Source of the DNA: a virus | DNA length: 64,000 nucleotides | Strand: one strand, 5' to 3' | Virus record (IMG/VR): IMGVR_UViG_3300042507_006854 | Location: 82,950-146,949 of that record | Shown: piece by piece, positions 27,286 to 35,826 of the stretch | Layout of the letters: each line of letters begins with the position of its first letter | How positions within the stretch are numbered: position 1 is the stretch's first letter | Notes under the pieces: model-generated | What the model saw: only the letters and a program-made list of their open reading frames with translations | Told to the model about the DNA's origin: nothing | The model's database searches: none | Made by a program: the position numbers and the translations under genes

Positions 27286-29385
27286 TCATAGGGGTGGATC
27301 AATACAAACCCCGATACCCCCAGATAGAGTAAAACATCCAAAAACTCCAGGAGGAATATCTGATATTGTTGCATAATCATAAGGCAATACTTTTTTCCAT
27401 TCTACTTTTTGTCCGGAGATAAAAGTATCTTCGATCAAATTATTATTTGTTAATCTAAAACCGGCACGAGTTGATATACCGGTTGGAAGTCCAGGGCGAT
27501 TTCTGAGAGGAATGCCAGCATATCCTGTATAAGAACATGACATTGGGTCAGAAGGGTTAATATAGGTCTTACAGTATCTACCCACACCGTCTTTTGGATT
27601 ATTTTTAACAAGATCTAAACGGCCCATCAAATCAATCATTTTTCTTACTTTTGCATTACCTTTTGTAATTCCTCTTGACCATAAATAACCATATAATCGA
27701 GATTTCGCTTGTTTACTTGCTTTTCTACTGGCTAAATAAGATGCTTCATATTGATTATTTGCACTAGCAGTAACTTTATATCCATAAAATATACCTGAAC
27801 CTAATAAACCACTAGGGTTTTCGGAATATTGATAAATTCCGCTCCCACTTTCAGAAGAAAGGATGAAAGCATTAGAGATATATACATTTAAATTTGGGGT
27901 CGTAATTTCTGAATTTTTCAATCTGACCGTTTCAATAGAAAAAGGTGTTCCGCTTGGAATTATTCCATTCCAAGTGCCAGTGTTAAAAGTATTTTTTCTA
28001 TATACTGGCTCATACAATTTATAGAACAATGTGTCCTTTAAAGGAATTTGTTGTTTTAATCGTGCCGCATCAAAATTGTAAAAACGTTTAGAAGAACCAC
28101 TTGTTATCTTAGTGATATAATTTAAGCCAGTATAATTATAATCAAAACTGGAGACGCTTGTTAAATTTCCACTTTGTAATAAATAGACATCTCTTGAATT
28201 AATTATTCTACCATTACTTCCAGTAATTGGAATACGGCTTGAAGAAGATAATTCGGCCCAAAATCCGGCGAAATTTTCAATAGCGTGAGGACTTACGTAA
28301 ACAATTTTTTTAGATGATATCCCAGTACTTACAATGATTATGTCACTAATTTTATTTCCATTATTTTCAAAAGTAATAACACTATTATATCTTAATGCTG
28401 GGTAGCTTTGAATATTATAGGAATGGGGATATGTTATCCAGTTATTATTAGCTGGAAGATTTCCACTTGTATTCCCTACAACACCATTCACAGATGAATA
28501 AATTTTATTTTTACCGTTAGAAATTCTTGTCGTTGCTAATTTAAAAAATCCTTCTAATTCAATTTCTTCTGAAACAGGTAAAGGATTTGATCCACTTGTG
28601 GAGCTTGAACCTGTAATTTGCCAATTATTTCCCGTAGGCAAAGTATTATTTCCAAGAAGAACATACAAAGGACGAAAATTTAATCTCCATTGATCTCTTT
28701 GTCTTAAAACCCATCCACTTTGCGTAGGTACAGATATAAAACCAGATATTCCAGATACAAAATTATTATTTTGAAACCAAATCATATCAACTGGTATAGA
28801 ATTAGAAGAATTTACATATCTTGTTTTATTATTTATAACCCCATTTGGAACAAAAATTCCATTAATTGGGAGGGAGGACTGACTTACTATAATATTTTGA
28901 CTTTTTGTAAAACCGGAAGACAATGCGAAAAATTTTTGCTGTTCTCCTTGCGAAATTCCAGTCACGCCACTTTGAATAGTTATAGAAGTAACTCTTGAAG
29001 ATAAACGGTTAAAACTTGCAAAAAGTGGATCATAAGGATTATTTTGATCGATTGATGAATTGCTTTGATATGTTAAGACTTGACCATTTAAAACAATTTC
29101 GCTAAGAGTTTCTTGAAAATAATATTGTGGTGCAGATTCGTTTTTTATTTCAATTGGATAGTAACCTTGCGTCTCATTATCAAAAATGACCAATTTCTCA
29201 ATCGGTTTTCTCAAAGTTCCAACGTTAATAGTTTTTAAATCTATTTTAGAATAACTATTAAAATCTTTTATCGTCTTATTTAGACTGATTGGGGTAGAAG
29301 TTGAAATTTTTTGCTCAGACTTGCGAATGTCTACTAGATAATCTTTTTTAGATAATCCTAATTTTTTCCTTTTAAAGTTATTCAT
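27286..29385 (-). CDS. Large virion-type paralog D (699 aa)
   Basis: Family blocks: NVGTLRKPIEKLV, KKIVYVSPHAIENF, LKQQIPLKDTLFYKLYEP, TGTWNGIIPSGTPF, KTYINPSDPMSCSYTGYAGI and IPPGVFGCFTLSGG with a terminal CIDPP. The middle contains a distinct Ser/Gly/Asn-rich beta region (about residues 150-300). It is the most distant of the four relatives and stands alone, without downstream satellites. A group I intron and a long structured leader precede it. Confidence 0.55.
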   Translation of the reverse strand: MNNFKRKKLGLSKKDYLVDIRKSEQKISTSTPISLNKTIKDFNSYSKIDLKTINVGTLRKPIEKLVIFDNETQGYYPIEIKNESAPQYYFQETLSEIVLNGQVLTYQSNSSIDQNNPYDPLFASFNRLSSRVTSITIQSGVTGISQGEQQKFFALSSGFTKSQNIIVSQSSLPINGIFVPNGVINNKTRYVNSSNSIPVDMIWFQNNNFVSGISGFISVPTQSGWVLRQRDQWRLNFRPLYVLLGNNTLPTGNNWQITGSSSTSGSNPLPVSEEIELEGFFKLATTRISNGKNKIYSSVNGVVGNTSGNLPANNNWITYPHSYNIQSYPALRYNSVITFENNGNKISDIIIVSTGISSKKIVYVSPHAIENFAGFWAELSSSSRIPITGSNGRIINSRDVYLLQSGNLTSVSSFDYNYTGLNYITKITSGSSKRFYNFDAARLKQQIPLKDTLFYKLYEPVYRKNTFNTGTWNGIIPSGTPFSIETVRLKNSEITTPNLNVYISNAFILSSESGSGIYQYSENPSGLLGSGIFYGYKVTASANNQYEASYLASRKASKQAKSRLYGYLWSRGITKGNAKVRKMIDLMGRLDLVKNNPKDGVGRYCKTYINPSDPMSCSYTGYAGIPLRNRPGLPTGISTRAGFRLTNNNLIEDTFISGQKVEWKKVLPYDYATISDIPPGVFGCFTLSGGIGVCIDPPL

Positions 29386-29605
29386 AATAGTATCACTATA
29401 ATATTAATAAATTATTATATGTTTATCCGCCATCCAGATGTCAGTTACTAGCCCGAGTAATTCTCCGACCATGAAGAATTTTCCCAGTTGGGTCCGAATC
29501 TGGTAGGTCATTACAGCATTGCCATTGTGAATTGATTCACCATGCTCAATCCGCTATATTTATAGCTCTAATTTAAAGCGATAAAGGTAGCGGATTGAGA
29601 ATACA
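29386..29605 (-). other. Long structured leader between intron 4 and paralog D
   Basis: No gene is seen in these 220 nt. A perfect 12-bp inverted repeat (CTCAATCCGCTA at 29545-29556 with TAGCGGATTGAG at 29588-29599) is the main structure, and a second possible stem is CCAGAT/ATCTGG closer to the gene. It belongs to the same late transcript as paralog D. Confidence 0.5.
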
Positions 29606-29830
29606 ACGTGTCTCATCATTGTGTTATCGTATAAGTGTTTATCTTATACATCTTTGCGTCACCGCAAAGTTCAGACTATATCTTCTTTTCTTTTGAAAAG
29701 TTCGGGCGCTCTTGGGCTATTTTATTGTTGGGACTCAACAGCCTAGTCGTTACACCTTCCATCCTATCTTTCCCAGATGGCTTGGCTCGGGATTGTCTTT
29801 TTATAAAGAGTTCCCCCGAATTCACCCGAT
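29606..29830 (-). ncRNA. Group I intron, copy 4 (diverged)
   Basis: Keeps the core (GGTGTAACGACTAGG, AGATATAGTCTGA, the GACAATCCCGAGCCAAG strand) but has rewritten helices with compensating changes: P9 is CTTTGCGGTGACGCAAAG instead of CTCTACGGTGACGTAGAG, and the last hairpin is GTATAAG/CTTATAC instead of GTGCGGG/CCCGCAC. This covariation confirms the structure. 5' exon ends ATGTCCGT. No ORF. 3' end uncertain by about 15 nt. Confidence 0.82.
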
Positions 29831-29836
29831 AACGGA

Positions 29837-29878
29837 CATTTTTTTAAATTTTAAAGAACTATTTATTTTTACACAAAA
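29837..29878 (-). promoter_or_regulatory. Late-promoter-like motif plus boxA-like element before intron 4
   Basis: TTGTGTAAAAATAAAT is followed by AGTTCTTTAAAATTTAAAA and an ATG that begins the 5' exon. Confidence 0.45.
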
Positions 29879-29883
29879 TAATA

Positions 29884-29912
29884 TTGAATACCCCAAAAAA
29901 ATTTATTATCAT
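29884..29912 (+). promoter_or_regulatory. Sigma70-like promoter, leaderless geometry
   Basis: TTGAAT (29884-29889), 17-nt spacer, TATCAT (29907-29912), ATG at 29919 after 6 nt. Confidence 0.55.
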
Positions 29913-29918
29913 AATAAT

Positions 29919-30194
29919 ATGCATGAATATATAGCTGAAATTTTTGGAATAATAATGACGATCAGTTTTATGTTTTGTTATATTCCCCAAATTTTAAAGA
30001 TTTTTAAAAATCGTTCTTCTAAAGATGTTTCTTTAGCCTTGATATTAATGTCAATTTGTGGTTACATATCTGGCATGGTATATATGTTTTTGACCCAATT
30101 TGGGGTTTGGTGGTTTGCAAATTACTCAGTTGGGTTAGTAATGTGTATAATATTAGTTTACGCTTGGTTTAAATTTCAAAAAGGAGTACGGTAA
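29919..30194 (+). CDS. SemiSWEET / PQ-loop membrane protein (91 aa)
   Basis: Three predicted membrane helices in about 90 residues, the size of a bacterial SemiSWEET. The PQ-loop motif is clear: MFCYIPQILKIFKNRSSKDVS, followed by LILMSICGYISGMVYM and ANYSVGLVMCIILVYAWF. SemiSWEETs dimerise to move sugars across the membrane. The last codons lie inside the acceptor and D stem of tRNA-Tyr. Rare in phages; sugar transport is inferred from the family only. Confidence 0.78.
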   Translation: MHEYIAEIFGIIMTISFMFCYIPQILKIFKNRSSKDVSLALILMSICGYISGMVYMFLTQFGVWWFANYSVGLVMCIILVYAWFKFQKGVR

Positions 30195-30264
30195 AGTTGG
30201 AGAGTTACATCAGACTGTAAATCTGACGCCATTGGCTTAGTAGGTTCGAATCCTATTGCTCCTA
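30182..30264 (+). tRNA. tRNA-Tyr (GTA)
   Basis: 7-bp acceptor AGGAGTA/TGCTCCT, anticodon loop CTGTAAA, long variable arm GCC-ATT-GGC, T-arm GTAGG-TTCGAAT-CCTAT. The first 13 nt overlap the end of the SemiSWEET gene. Confidence 0.92.
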
Positions 30265-30281
30265 GTTCTTTAAAATTTTAT

Positions 30282-30353
30282 GCACGGTTAGCTCAGTGGT
30301 AGAGCGGCTGCTTTACACGCAGTTGGTCGGGGGTTCAAATCCCTCACCGTGTA
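30282..30353 (+). tRNA. tRNA-Val (TAC)
   Basis: Acceptor GCACGGT/ACCGTGT, anticodon loop TTTACAC, standard D and T arms. Preceded by a boxA-like GTTCTTTAAAATTTTA. Confidence 0.92.
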
Positions 30354-30440
30354 CGTTTTGGGATTATCTCGTAAAAGGAGCCGACTTTCCGCTGGTTGTG
30401 GTTTTCCCAGAGCAGTCGCGGGTAAACTGCTCACATTTAA
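30354..30440 (+). other. Spacer between tRNA-Val and tRNA-Ala with strong hairpin
   Basis: No tRNA cloverleaf could be folded here. GAGCAG ... CTGCTC forms a 6-bp stem with an 11-nt loop (about 30410-30432), preceded by CTGG/CCAG. It is more GC-rich than its surroundings and may be a processing element, a tRNA relic or a small RNA. Confidence 0.35.
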
Positions 30441-30513
30441 GGGGGTGTAGCTCATCTGGTAGAGCAGGACCTTTGCAAGGTCAAGGTAGCAGGTTCGAGC
30501 CCTGTCACCTCCA
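30441..30513 (+). tRNA. tRNA-Ala (TGC)
   Basis: Acceptor GGGGGTG/CACCTCC, anticodon loop TTTGCAA, T-arm GGTTCGAGCC. Confidence 0.92.
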
Positions 30514-30517
30514 AAAT

Positions 30518-30599
30518 GCTGATGTGGCGTAATTGGCAGCCGCGACAGACTTAGGATCTGTTTTCTTCGGAAGTGTAGGTTCGACTCCTATCATCAGCA
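30518..30599 (+). tRNA. tRNA-Leu (TAG)
   Basis: Acceptor GCTGATG/CATCAGC, anticodon loop CTTAGGA, long variable arm TTTTCTTCGGAAG, discriminator A. Confidence 0.92.
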
Positions 30600-30665
30600 C
30601 TTTCTTCTTGATTATTAATTAATTATATGTATAATAAATAAAGCGTGTGAAGCAAGTTCTCTATT

Positions 30666-30854
30666 ATGAGCAAATTTAAAAAACCAACAAAAAAAGAGAT
30701 TAAAAGATTATCAGAAGTAATTGTTCATCTCTTCGAAAAAGATAAACATCGTGAATTTGAAAATAGTTTACACCTTGCCCTATCATCTAGTTTGCATAAA
30801 AAAGCGTTGGTTGAACAATCTATTTCAGTGGCTTTTGGTTTAGATCCTTTTTAA
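30666..30854 (+). CDS. Hypothetical protein, 62 aa
   Basis: Small helical, basic protein (MSKFKKPTKKEIKRLSEVIV ...). It stops 1 nt before the AAA ATPase gene and likely shares its mRNA. No family recognised. Confidence 0.5.
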   Translation: MSKFKKPTKKEIKRLSEVIVHLFEKDKHREFENSLHLALSSSLHKKALVEQSISVAFGLDPF

Positions 30855-30855
30855 T

Positions 30856-32013
30856 ATGAACTCATATAGAATTCCAAAATCTAAAATGCCTGAACTTACA
30901 TTGGCTGGATTATTCCATTCAGAATTTGTTAACCCGATGGCGTTAATTACTGCCCTATCCGATGGCGAAATACCATCTTATAAAAGATACAGAGAAAATT
31001 TCTTTAAAAATAAAATTATTGACTATCTTAATAAAAATGGAGCACAACTTGTTCAAATTGGCGAAGAGGTTCTAATTTCTAAAACATTAGACGAGCTAGA
31101 ACAAGAAGAAGGAGAAGAACCATTCATGATTGGTGGGGAAGTTATTCTTCCTAGCTTTGATTATGAAGACGGCTCAATTTACTTCTATAAAGATAATTTT
31201 ATACAAATTAATTCTGAAAGTGGACGGGATAAAGATAAATGCAAATTAATGTTTTATTATCCTACCAGCAAACAATGTGTAGATGAAGAATTTAGAGAGT
31301 TTATGGATACAGATAAACGTCCAAATATTTTCATGGTAAACCAGGATTACGGTAATTTTAATTTTTCCAAATTTAATATTAACTTGCCAGAAACATTTGA
31401 TCTTGAATTAAATTATGGGGATGATTTTAAATCAGTTAGTGATAAAATGATTAAATCATTGCATGAAAATTCTTCTGGTCTATACATGCTTCATGGGATC
31501 CCTGGAACTGGTAAGACAACTTATATCAGATATCTAGCTTCAGTTCTTAAAAAAGATGTTATTTTCTTTCCAACTTCTTTTGTAGATGAAATTACAAACC
31601 CATCAATTTTGAGTTTACTAAAGAAAAAAACTGATTGCGTTATGATTCTTGAAGATGCCGAGAAAGCTCTTACAAAGCGCAGTCTTTCCGACCAGCCATC
31701 TCTTGTATCTACGCTTCTTAACATGACAGATGGTATTCTTGGGGATGTTTTAAAATTAAATGTTATTGTTACCTATAATTGTGATCGCCAAGATATTGAC
31801 GAGGCCCTTTTAAGAAAAGGGCGCTTGAAAGCAGAGTATTCGTTCCAAGGCTTGAAAAAACACCAAGCAGCAAAATTAATAAAAACACTTGACTTAGATA
31901 TCAAAGCCGACGATAATATGACTCTAGCAGATATATACTATGCTAAAAGTGACGAAGAACTTATTGGAAATATCAAAACCTTAGAAAAACCAAAAATAGG
32001 ATTTATGCCATGA
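30856..32013 (+). CDS. AAA ATPase, BCS1-like C-terminal domain
   Basis: N-terminal 200 residues are not recognised. The AAA domain has Walker A HGIPGTGKTT (about residue 214), Walker B VMILEDAE (about 262), a sensor-1-like VIVTYNCD and DEALLRKGRLK. This single-AAA layout with a unique N-terminus is common in large phages, substrate unknown. It overlaps the next gene by 4 nt (ATGA). Confidence 0.75.
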   Translation: MNSYRIPKSKMPELTLAGLFHSEFVNPMALITALSDGEIPSYKRYRENFFKNKIIDYLNKNGAQLVQIGEEVLISKTLDELEQEEGEEPFMIGGEVILPSFDYEDGSIYFYKDNFIQINSESGRDKDKCKLMFYYPTSKQCVDEEFREFMDTDKRPNIFMVNQDYGNFNFSKFNINLPETFDLELNYGDDFKSVSDKMIKSLHENSSGLYMLHGIPGTGKTTYIRYLASVLKKDVIFFPTSFVDEITNPSILSLLKKKTDCVMILEDAEKALTKRSLSDQPSLVSTLLNMTDGILGDVLKLNVIVTYNCDRQDIDEALLRKGRLKAEYSFQGLKKHQAAKLIKTLDLDIKADDNMTLADIYYAKSDEELIGNIKTLEKPKIGFMP

Positions 32014-32666
32014 AAAAGAAACAAGTAAAAATTAAACCAAATAAAGTAATTAAGCCAACTCGTAAAATTGAAAAAATGAAAACTTATGTTAAAGACTTTG
32101 GCGCGAGCACTAAAAAAATCAATATTATTGACCCTCTTGAATACAAATCTACTTGGAAAAGTTGGTTTAATATTAATATTTGGCTTAGATGGCTAATGTT
32201 TAAAAAAAATTTCTATTATAAAATTCCATACCAAATCCGTGATGGTTGGTATAAATTTAAATGCTTTTTTAATCCAAAAAATAAAAAATATCGTGCCGCG
32301 ATTCCTAATACATGGACTGATGTATGCGTTCTAATTGAAGACGTTAATTTTGCGTTCGTAAAAGGTTTCTATGAAGATGAGTATAAAAATGGAATTGTAG
32401 ACTGGGAAGCTTCTGGAAAAGAATGCTCAAAGTTTGCAAAATGGCTTGAAAAAGCTTACGCTTATTTGACAGTAGAAAGACCTAAACTTCAAAAGGATCT
32501 TGATGCTGCATATCCACCGCTAACCGCAAAGCGTCTTACAGAAGTAAGAAGGGACTCATATGAACAAGATTACGCAGAAGTTCATCGTATTGAAACCTTA
32601 ATTAATAAAAGCGATACAAAGCTCTTGACAGAAATTGTAAAATATAGAGAATATTTTTGGACATGA
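32010..32666 (+). CDS. Hypothetical protein, 218 aa
   Basis: Basic N-terminus followed by WFNINIWLRWLMFKKNFYYK, which may be membrane-associated, and a soluble alpha domain at the C-terminus. Overlaps both neighbours by 4 nt. No family recognised. Confidence 0.5.
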   Translation: MKKKQVKIKPNKVIKPTRKIEKMKTYVKDFGASTKKINIIDPLEYKSTWKSWFNINIWLRWLMFKKNFYYKIPYQIRDGWYKFKCFFNPKNKKYRAAIPNTWTDVCVLIEDVNFAFVKGFYEDEYKNGIVDWEASGKECSKFAKWLEKAYAYLTVERPKLQKDLDAAYPPLTAKRLTEVRRDSYEQDYAEVHRIETLINKSDTKLLTEIVKYREYFWT

Positions 32667-33040
32667 GCGAAGATTCTCCAAAGTACGAAGTTCTCTATAA
32701 TCACAATACGCTTCTAGAAACTCGTCAGTTTAATAATAAATCAGAATCAATTTATACAATTACAATGGTTCCAGAAAAATCTGGAGAGCGTTGTCGATGT
32801 GTTGGTTTCTATACTAGGTATAGTGACGCCCTGCATTTTATAGAAAAAAATGGGATCAATGGTCTTGATGAGGGCGGATTATTTAAATATTTAATAATTG
32901 AAAAAATATCTGAAGGTATTTATGCCATGTCTGATGAATTTGAAGAGTCATGGTTTGAAGCTGATTTTAAAACCATGAAATGGAAAGAAATAAAAAAGCC
33001 AGAAAAGTTTAAAGGTGTAATTAACTTTGGGCTTGGATGA
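32663..33040 (+). CDS. Hypothetical protein, 125 aa
   Basis: Start chosen at ATG 32663 (MSEDSPKYEVLYN), which overlaps the previous stop; a TTG two codons upstream is not needed. Mixed alpha/beta. No family recognised. Confidence 0.5.
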   Translation: MSEDSPKYEVLYNHNTLLETRQFNNKSESIYTITMVPEKSGERCRCVGFYTRYSDALHFIEKNGINGLDEGGLFKYLIIEKISEGIYAMSDEFEESWFEADFKTMKWKEIKKPEKFKGVINFGLG

Positions 33041-33041
33041 T

Positions 33042-33437
33042 ATGGCTAAATACGAAAATTTTATTGTTACAAAAGATTTTTTAGACAAAAATCCGAATGC
33101 TGTATTTGTCTTTGGTGATAATCTTCGTCGGGTAGGTTATGGTGGCGCGGCGGCTTTAAGAGATCACCCACAAACATACGGGTTTATAACTAAAAAAAAT
33201 CCAGATAATATGGATGAATCTTTTTTTCGTCCTGAAAGTTACCGAATTGATTTTACCGTTCAGTCTATTGAGCTACAATTGGTTATTGAAAAAAATCCTG
33301 ATAAAATTTATTATATCTCCCAGTTAGGTGGTGGGTTAGCCAATAGATATAAAATATGGGAACAAGTTTTAAAGCCTGGATTAGAAAAAGATTTCTCACA
33401 TTACGAAAATGTTATATTCCTTTGGGATAAAGATTAA
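33042..33437 (+). CDS. Conserved small protein with FGDN motif, macro-like
   Basis: Starts at ATG 33042, 2 nt after the previous stop. The stretch VFVFGDNLRRVGYGGAAALR followed by TYGFITKK is a conserved phage and bacterial motif of a small family that looks macro-domain-like (nucleotide or ADP-ribose binding). Function is not established. Confidence 0.5.
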   Translation: MAKYENFIVTKDFLDKNPNAVFVFGDNLRRVGYGGAAALRDHPQTYGFITKKNPDNMDESFFRPESYRIDFTVQSIELQLVIEKNPDKIYYISQLGGGLANRYKIWEQVLKPGLEKDFSHYENVIFLWDKD

Positions 33438-33450
33438 TGTAATTCTATGA

Positions 33451-34107
33451 ATGCAATGTAAAATATTAGCATTCTCTGATATTCACCTTGGCGATCCTGA
33501 TTGTCAACCCAAAAAAGTAATTAACGTTTTAAGAAAGGTTAAAGCCGAAAAAATAATTATTGTAGGCGATCTTTTTGATTCTAAACATCTTTCGAGATTA
33601 AAGAAAAATCATTGGCGTGTTTTGTCTACTATACGTAGCGTTAGTAAAAAATGTGAAGTAATTTATTTATTAGGTAACCATTGTTTTCTTAACATGGAAC
33701 ACATGACCCATCTTTTGGGAATTAAAACTGGTTTGGAGCATGAGGAAACAATTAATGGGAAAAAATTTATTTTTTTACATGGTGATATTTTTGATTTTTT
33801 TGTTTCAACAAAGCGTTGGAGAACGGATTTAACAACTGATTTTTATTACTGGTTAAGAACAAATTTTCCTGATCTAGCCCGTTGGGTTCGCCATGCTTGC
33901 CACAAATTAGTCTGTAAAGCAACTTATTATAAAGATAATGCAAAAAAGTATTGTACATTGAATAAAAAAGATTATATAATATGTGGACATTCGCATTTTC
34001 CAGCTATAGAAGGATGTTACGTTAATACGGGGTCTTTCTGTGAGAGAAAATTGTGTTCATACATAACAATTGACGAAAACGCAGAAATCAGACTAAACTA
34101 CATTTAA
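33451..34107 (+). CDS. Calcineurin-like metallophosphoesterase, LpxH-like
   Basis: Motifs FSDIHLGD (residues 7-14), VGDLFDSKH, LGNHC (about 75; the usual D/R after GNH is C), HGD and CGHSHFP. The LpxH-like layout suggests hydrolysis of a phosphodiester or pyrophosphate; substrate unknown. Confidence 0.75.
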   Translation: MQCKILAFSDIHLGDPDCQPKKVINVLRKVKAEKIIIVGDLFDSKHLSRLKKNHWRVLSTIRSVSKKCEVIYLLGNHCFLNMEHMTHLLGIKTGLEHEETINGKKFIFLHGDIFDFFVSTKRWRTDLTTDFYYWLRTNFPDLARWVRHACHKLVCKATYYKDNAKKYCTLNKKDYIICGHSHFPAIEGCYVNTGSFCERKLCSYITIDENAEIRLNYI

Positions 34108-34109
34108 CC

Positions 34110-34898
34110 ATGAAAACTCTTATAATACCAGATATTCATCAAGATATAGCTGGGCTTAAAAAGATTTTTCAACTTGAGAAGTTAGAATCGTTTGATGAGA
34201 TTATCTTTCTTGGGGACTGGCTAGATTCTTTTTACGAGCCCCCAAAAGTTGCAAGTTTTAAAGATACTTGTCTATTTTTGCGTGATCTTGTTTGGGAAAA
34301 TGAAAAAACCGGTAAAATGGTTTTTCTTGTCGGAAACCATGATCTTGCTTATATTTATAATAACAAAAAAGGCGGCTATACTAGCGTTGCGCCAAGTATA
34401 ACCTATTGGTGTTCAGGAGTCACTAAAAGTAAAATTGGTACTTTTCGCCAAGTCTTTTACGATAAAGGTCTTAAAGATGACTGGTTTGTAAAAAACTTTA
34501 AAATTGCACATCGTTCGCAGGGATGGATTTTTTCTCATGCTGGGATGATTAATCGTCAAATTCCATATGGTTATACCGTAAATCAAATAATTGATGAGGT
34601 TATACCAGATGTTTGGCTTAACTTTAGGAATGTTGCTTACCGTCAGAACGCATTGATTTCTGCTGTTGGGGTTGCTCGTGGGGGACAAGACAATACTGGC
34701 GGACTTTTGTGGCTTGATTACTATAATGAATTTCATGCGTCACCTGATATCGGTAAGCAGGTTTTTGGGCATAGTTATGTGCCAGAGCCAACCGCTACGG
34801 CATTGAATACCGAATATGAAAGCTGGAATTTAGATACTAATCTTAAAGACTACGCAATCATTCGTGACGGTCGCTTAACAACATATAGAATACGATGA
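34110..34898 (+). CDS. Calcineurin-like metallophosphoesterase
   Basis: Motifs IPDIHQD, LGDWLDSF, VGNHDLAY, FSHAG and FGHSYVP mark a complete dinuclear metal site. 262 residues, second of two adjacent phosphoesterases; similar phage enzymes act on nucleotides, RNA or protein phosphates. Substrate unknown. Confidence 0.8.
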   Translation: MKTLIIPDIHQDIAGLKKIFQLEKLESFDEIIFLGDWLDSFYEPPKVASFKDTCLFLRDLVWENEKTGKMVFLVGNHDLAYIYNNKKGGYTSVAPSITYWCSGVTKSKIGTFRQVFYDKGLKDDWFVKNFKIAHRSQGWIFSHAGMINRQIPYGYTVNQIIDEVIPDVWLNFRNVAYRQNALISAVGVARGGQDNTGGLLWLDYYNEFHASPDIGKQVFGHSYVPEPTATALNTEYESWNLDTNLKDYAIIRDGRLTTYRIR

Positions 34899-35479
34899 AT
34901 AAAAATATACAAAAATTAATATCTGATATTATGACTCAATGTATTAGGCATGGGATTAATTTTCGTTTAGAATATACGGACCAAGTTGACCAAGAAAATA
35001 TTCCTTGTAGTGGGTATTTTGATGAACAAACGCTTGCGGTTGCCACAAAAAAAGAAAAAATGCAGGACTGGCTTGATATTCTTGTTCACGAATCCTGTCA
35101 CTTGGATCAAATGTTGGAGGGTCCACCAGTTTGGATTCCAGATAAAGATTCTTTATTTATTGTTGAAGACTGGATTCATGGTAAAAACTTGTCAAAAAAA
35201 ACCCTAGAAAAAGGTTTCAAAAATGCGATCAATCTTGAGATTGATTGTGAAAAAAGAACCGTTGCAAAAATGCAAAAATACAAAATTCGTTTTAATAAAA
35301 AACAATATATACAAAAGGCAAATTCATATCTTTTTTCTTATACTTATGCTTTTGTTAATAAGGCTTGGTATCCAAAGCCATATGAAAACCCAAAAATTTA
35401 TAATAATATGCCGACAAAGTTCTTGACTGTTAATGAATATTTTGATATAAATAGCAAATACTTTCAATACTATCTATGA
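34895..35479 (+). CDS. HExxH metalloprotein, 194 aa
   Basis: LDILVHESCHLDQM (HESCH at about residue 67) is a zincin-type motif with a conserved DQ after it. C-terminal domain unrecognised. Overlaps both neighbouring genes by 4 nt. Confidence 0.58.
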   Translation: MNKNIQKLISDIMTQCIRHGINFRLEYTDQVDQENIPCSGYFDEQTLAVATKKEKMQDWLDILVHESCHLDQMLEGPPVWIPDKDSLFIVEDWIHGKNLSKKTLEKGFKNAINLEIDCEKRTVAKMQKYKIRFNKKQYIQKANSYLFSYTYAFVNKAWYPKPYENPKIYNNMPTKFLTVNEYFDINSKYFQYYL

Positions 35480-35826
35480 AAAAAATAACTCAACCCAAAC
35501 AAGAAGAACGTGCGGAGTATTTTTCTGATTTCAGTGATAAATCTTTTGAAGGTTTTAACCCAGATGTCGAAATCAAATTTGAATTTAATTATGGGTCTGA
35601 ATTTGACGGCTCGCGTGTCGAATTCCATTTGACAGACGAAGAAGCTAAACACGTTTTAGATTTTATTCGCATGAATTTGTCTGAAGGTAAAATTACCGAA
35701 TTCAAAAATAAGTTAGAAGAAAACGAAGAATACTATGAAGAAAATATGAATGCGCGTGATTGGGAATCATGTGATCGTTTTGGTAATTGTATTTTTCTTC
35801 TTAAATATCTTTTAAATGAAAAATAA
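35476..35826 (+). CDS. Hypothetical protein, 116 aa
   Basis: Acidic protein, MKKITQPKQEERAEYFSDFS; overlaps its neighbours by 4 and 11 nt. No family recognised. Confidence 0.48.
   Translation: MKKITQPKQEERAEYFSDFSDKSFEGFNPDVEIKFEFNYGSEFDGSRVEFHLTDEEAKHVLDFIRMNLSEGKITEFKNKLEENEEYYEENMNARDWESCDRFGNCIFLLKYLLNEK

Noticed and set aside
11957-29830. Homing endonuclease genes in the introns
   Set aside because: All four introns are only about 220-225 nt and contain no frame of useful length on the coding strand.
30296-30532. 78-codon ORF across tRNA-Val and tRNA-Ala
   Set aside because: It is the translation of tRNA genes and spacer; no independent support.
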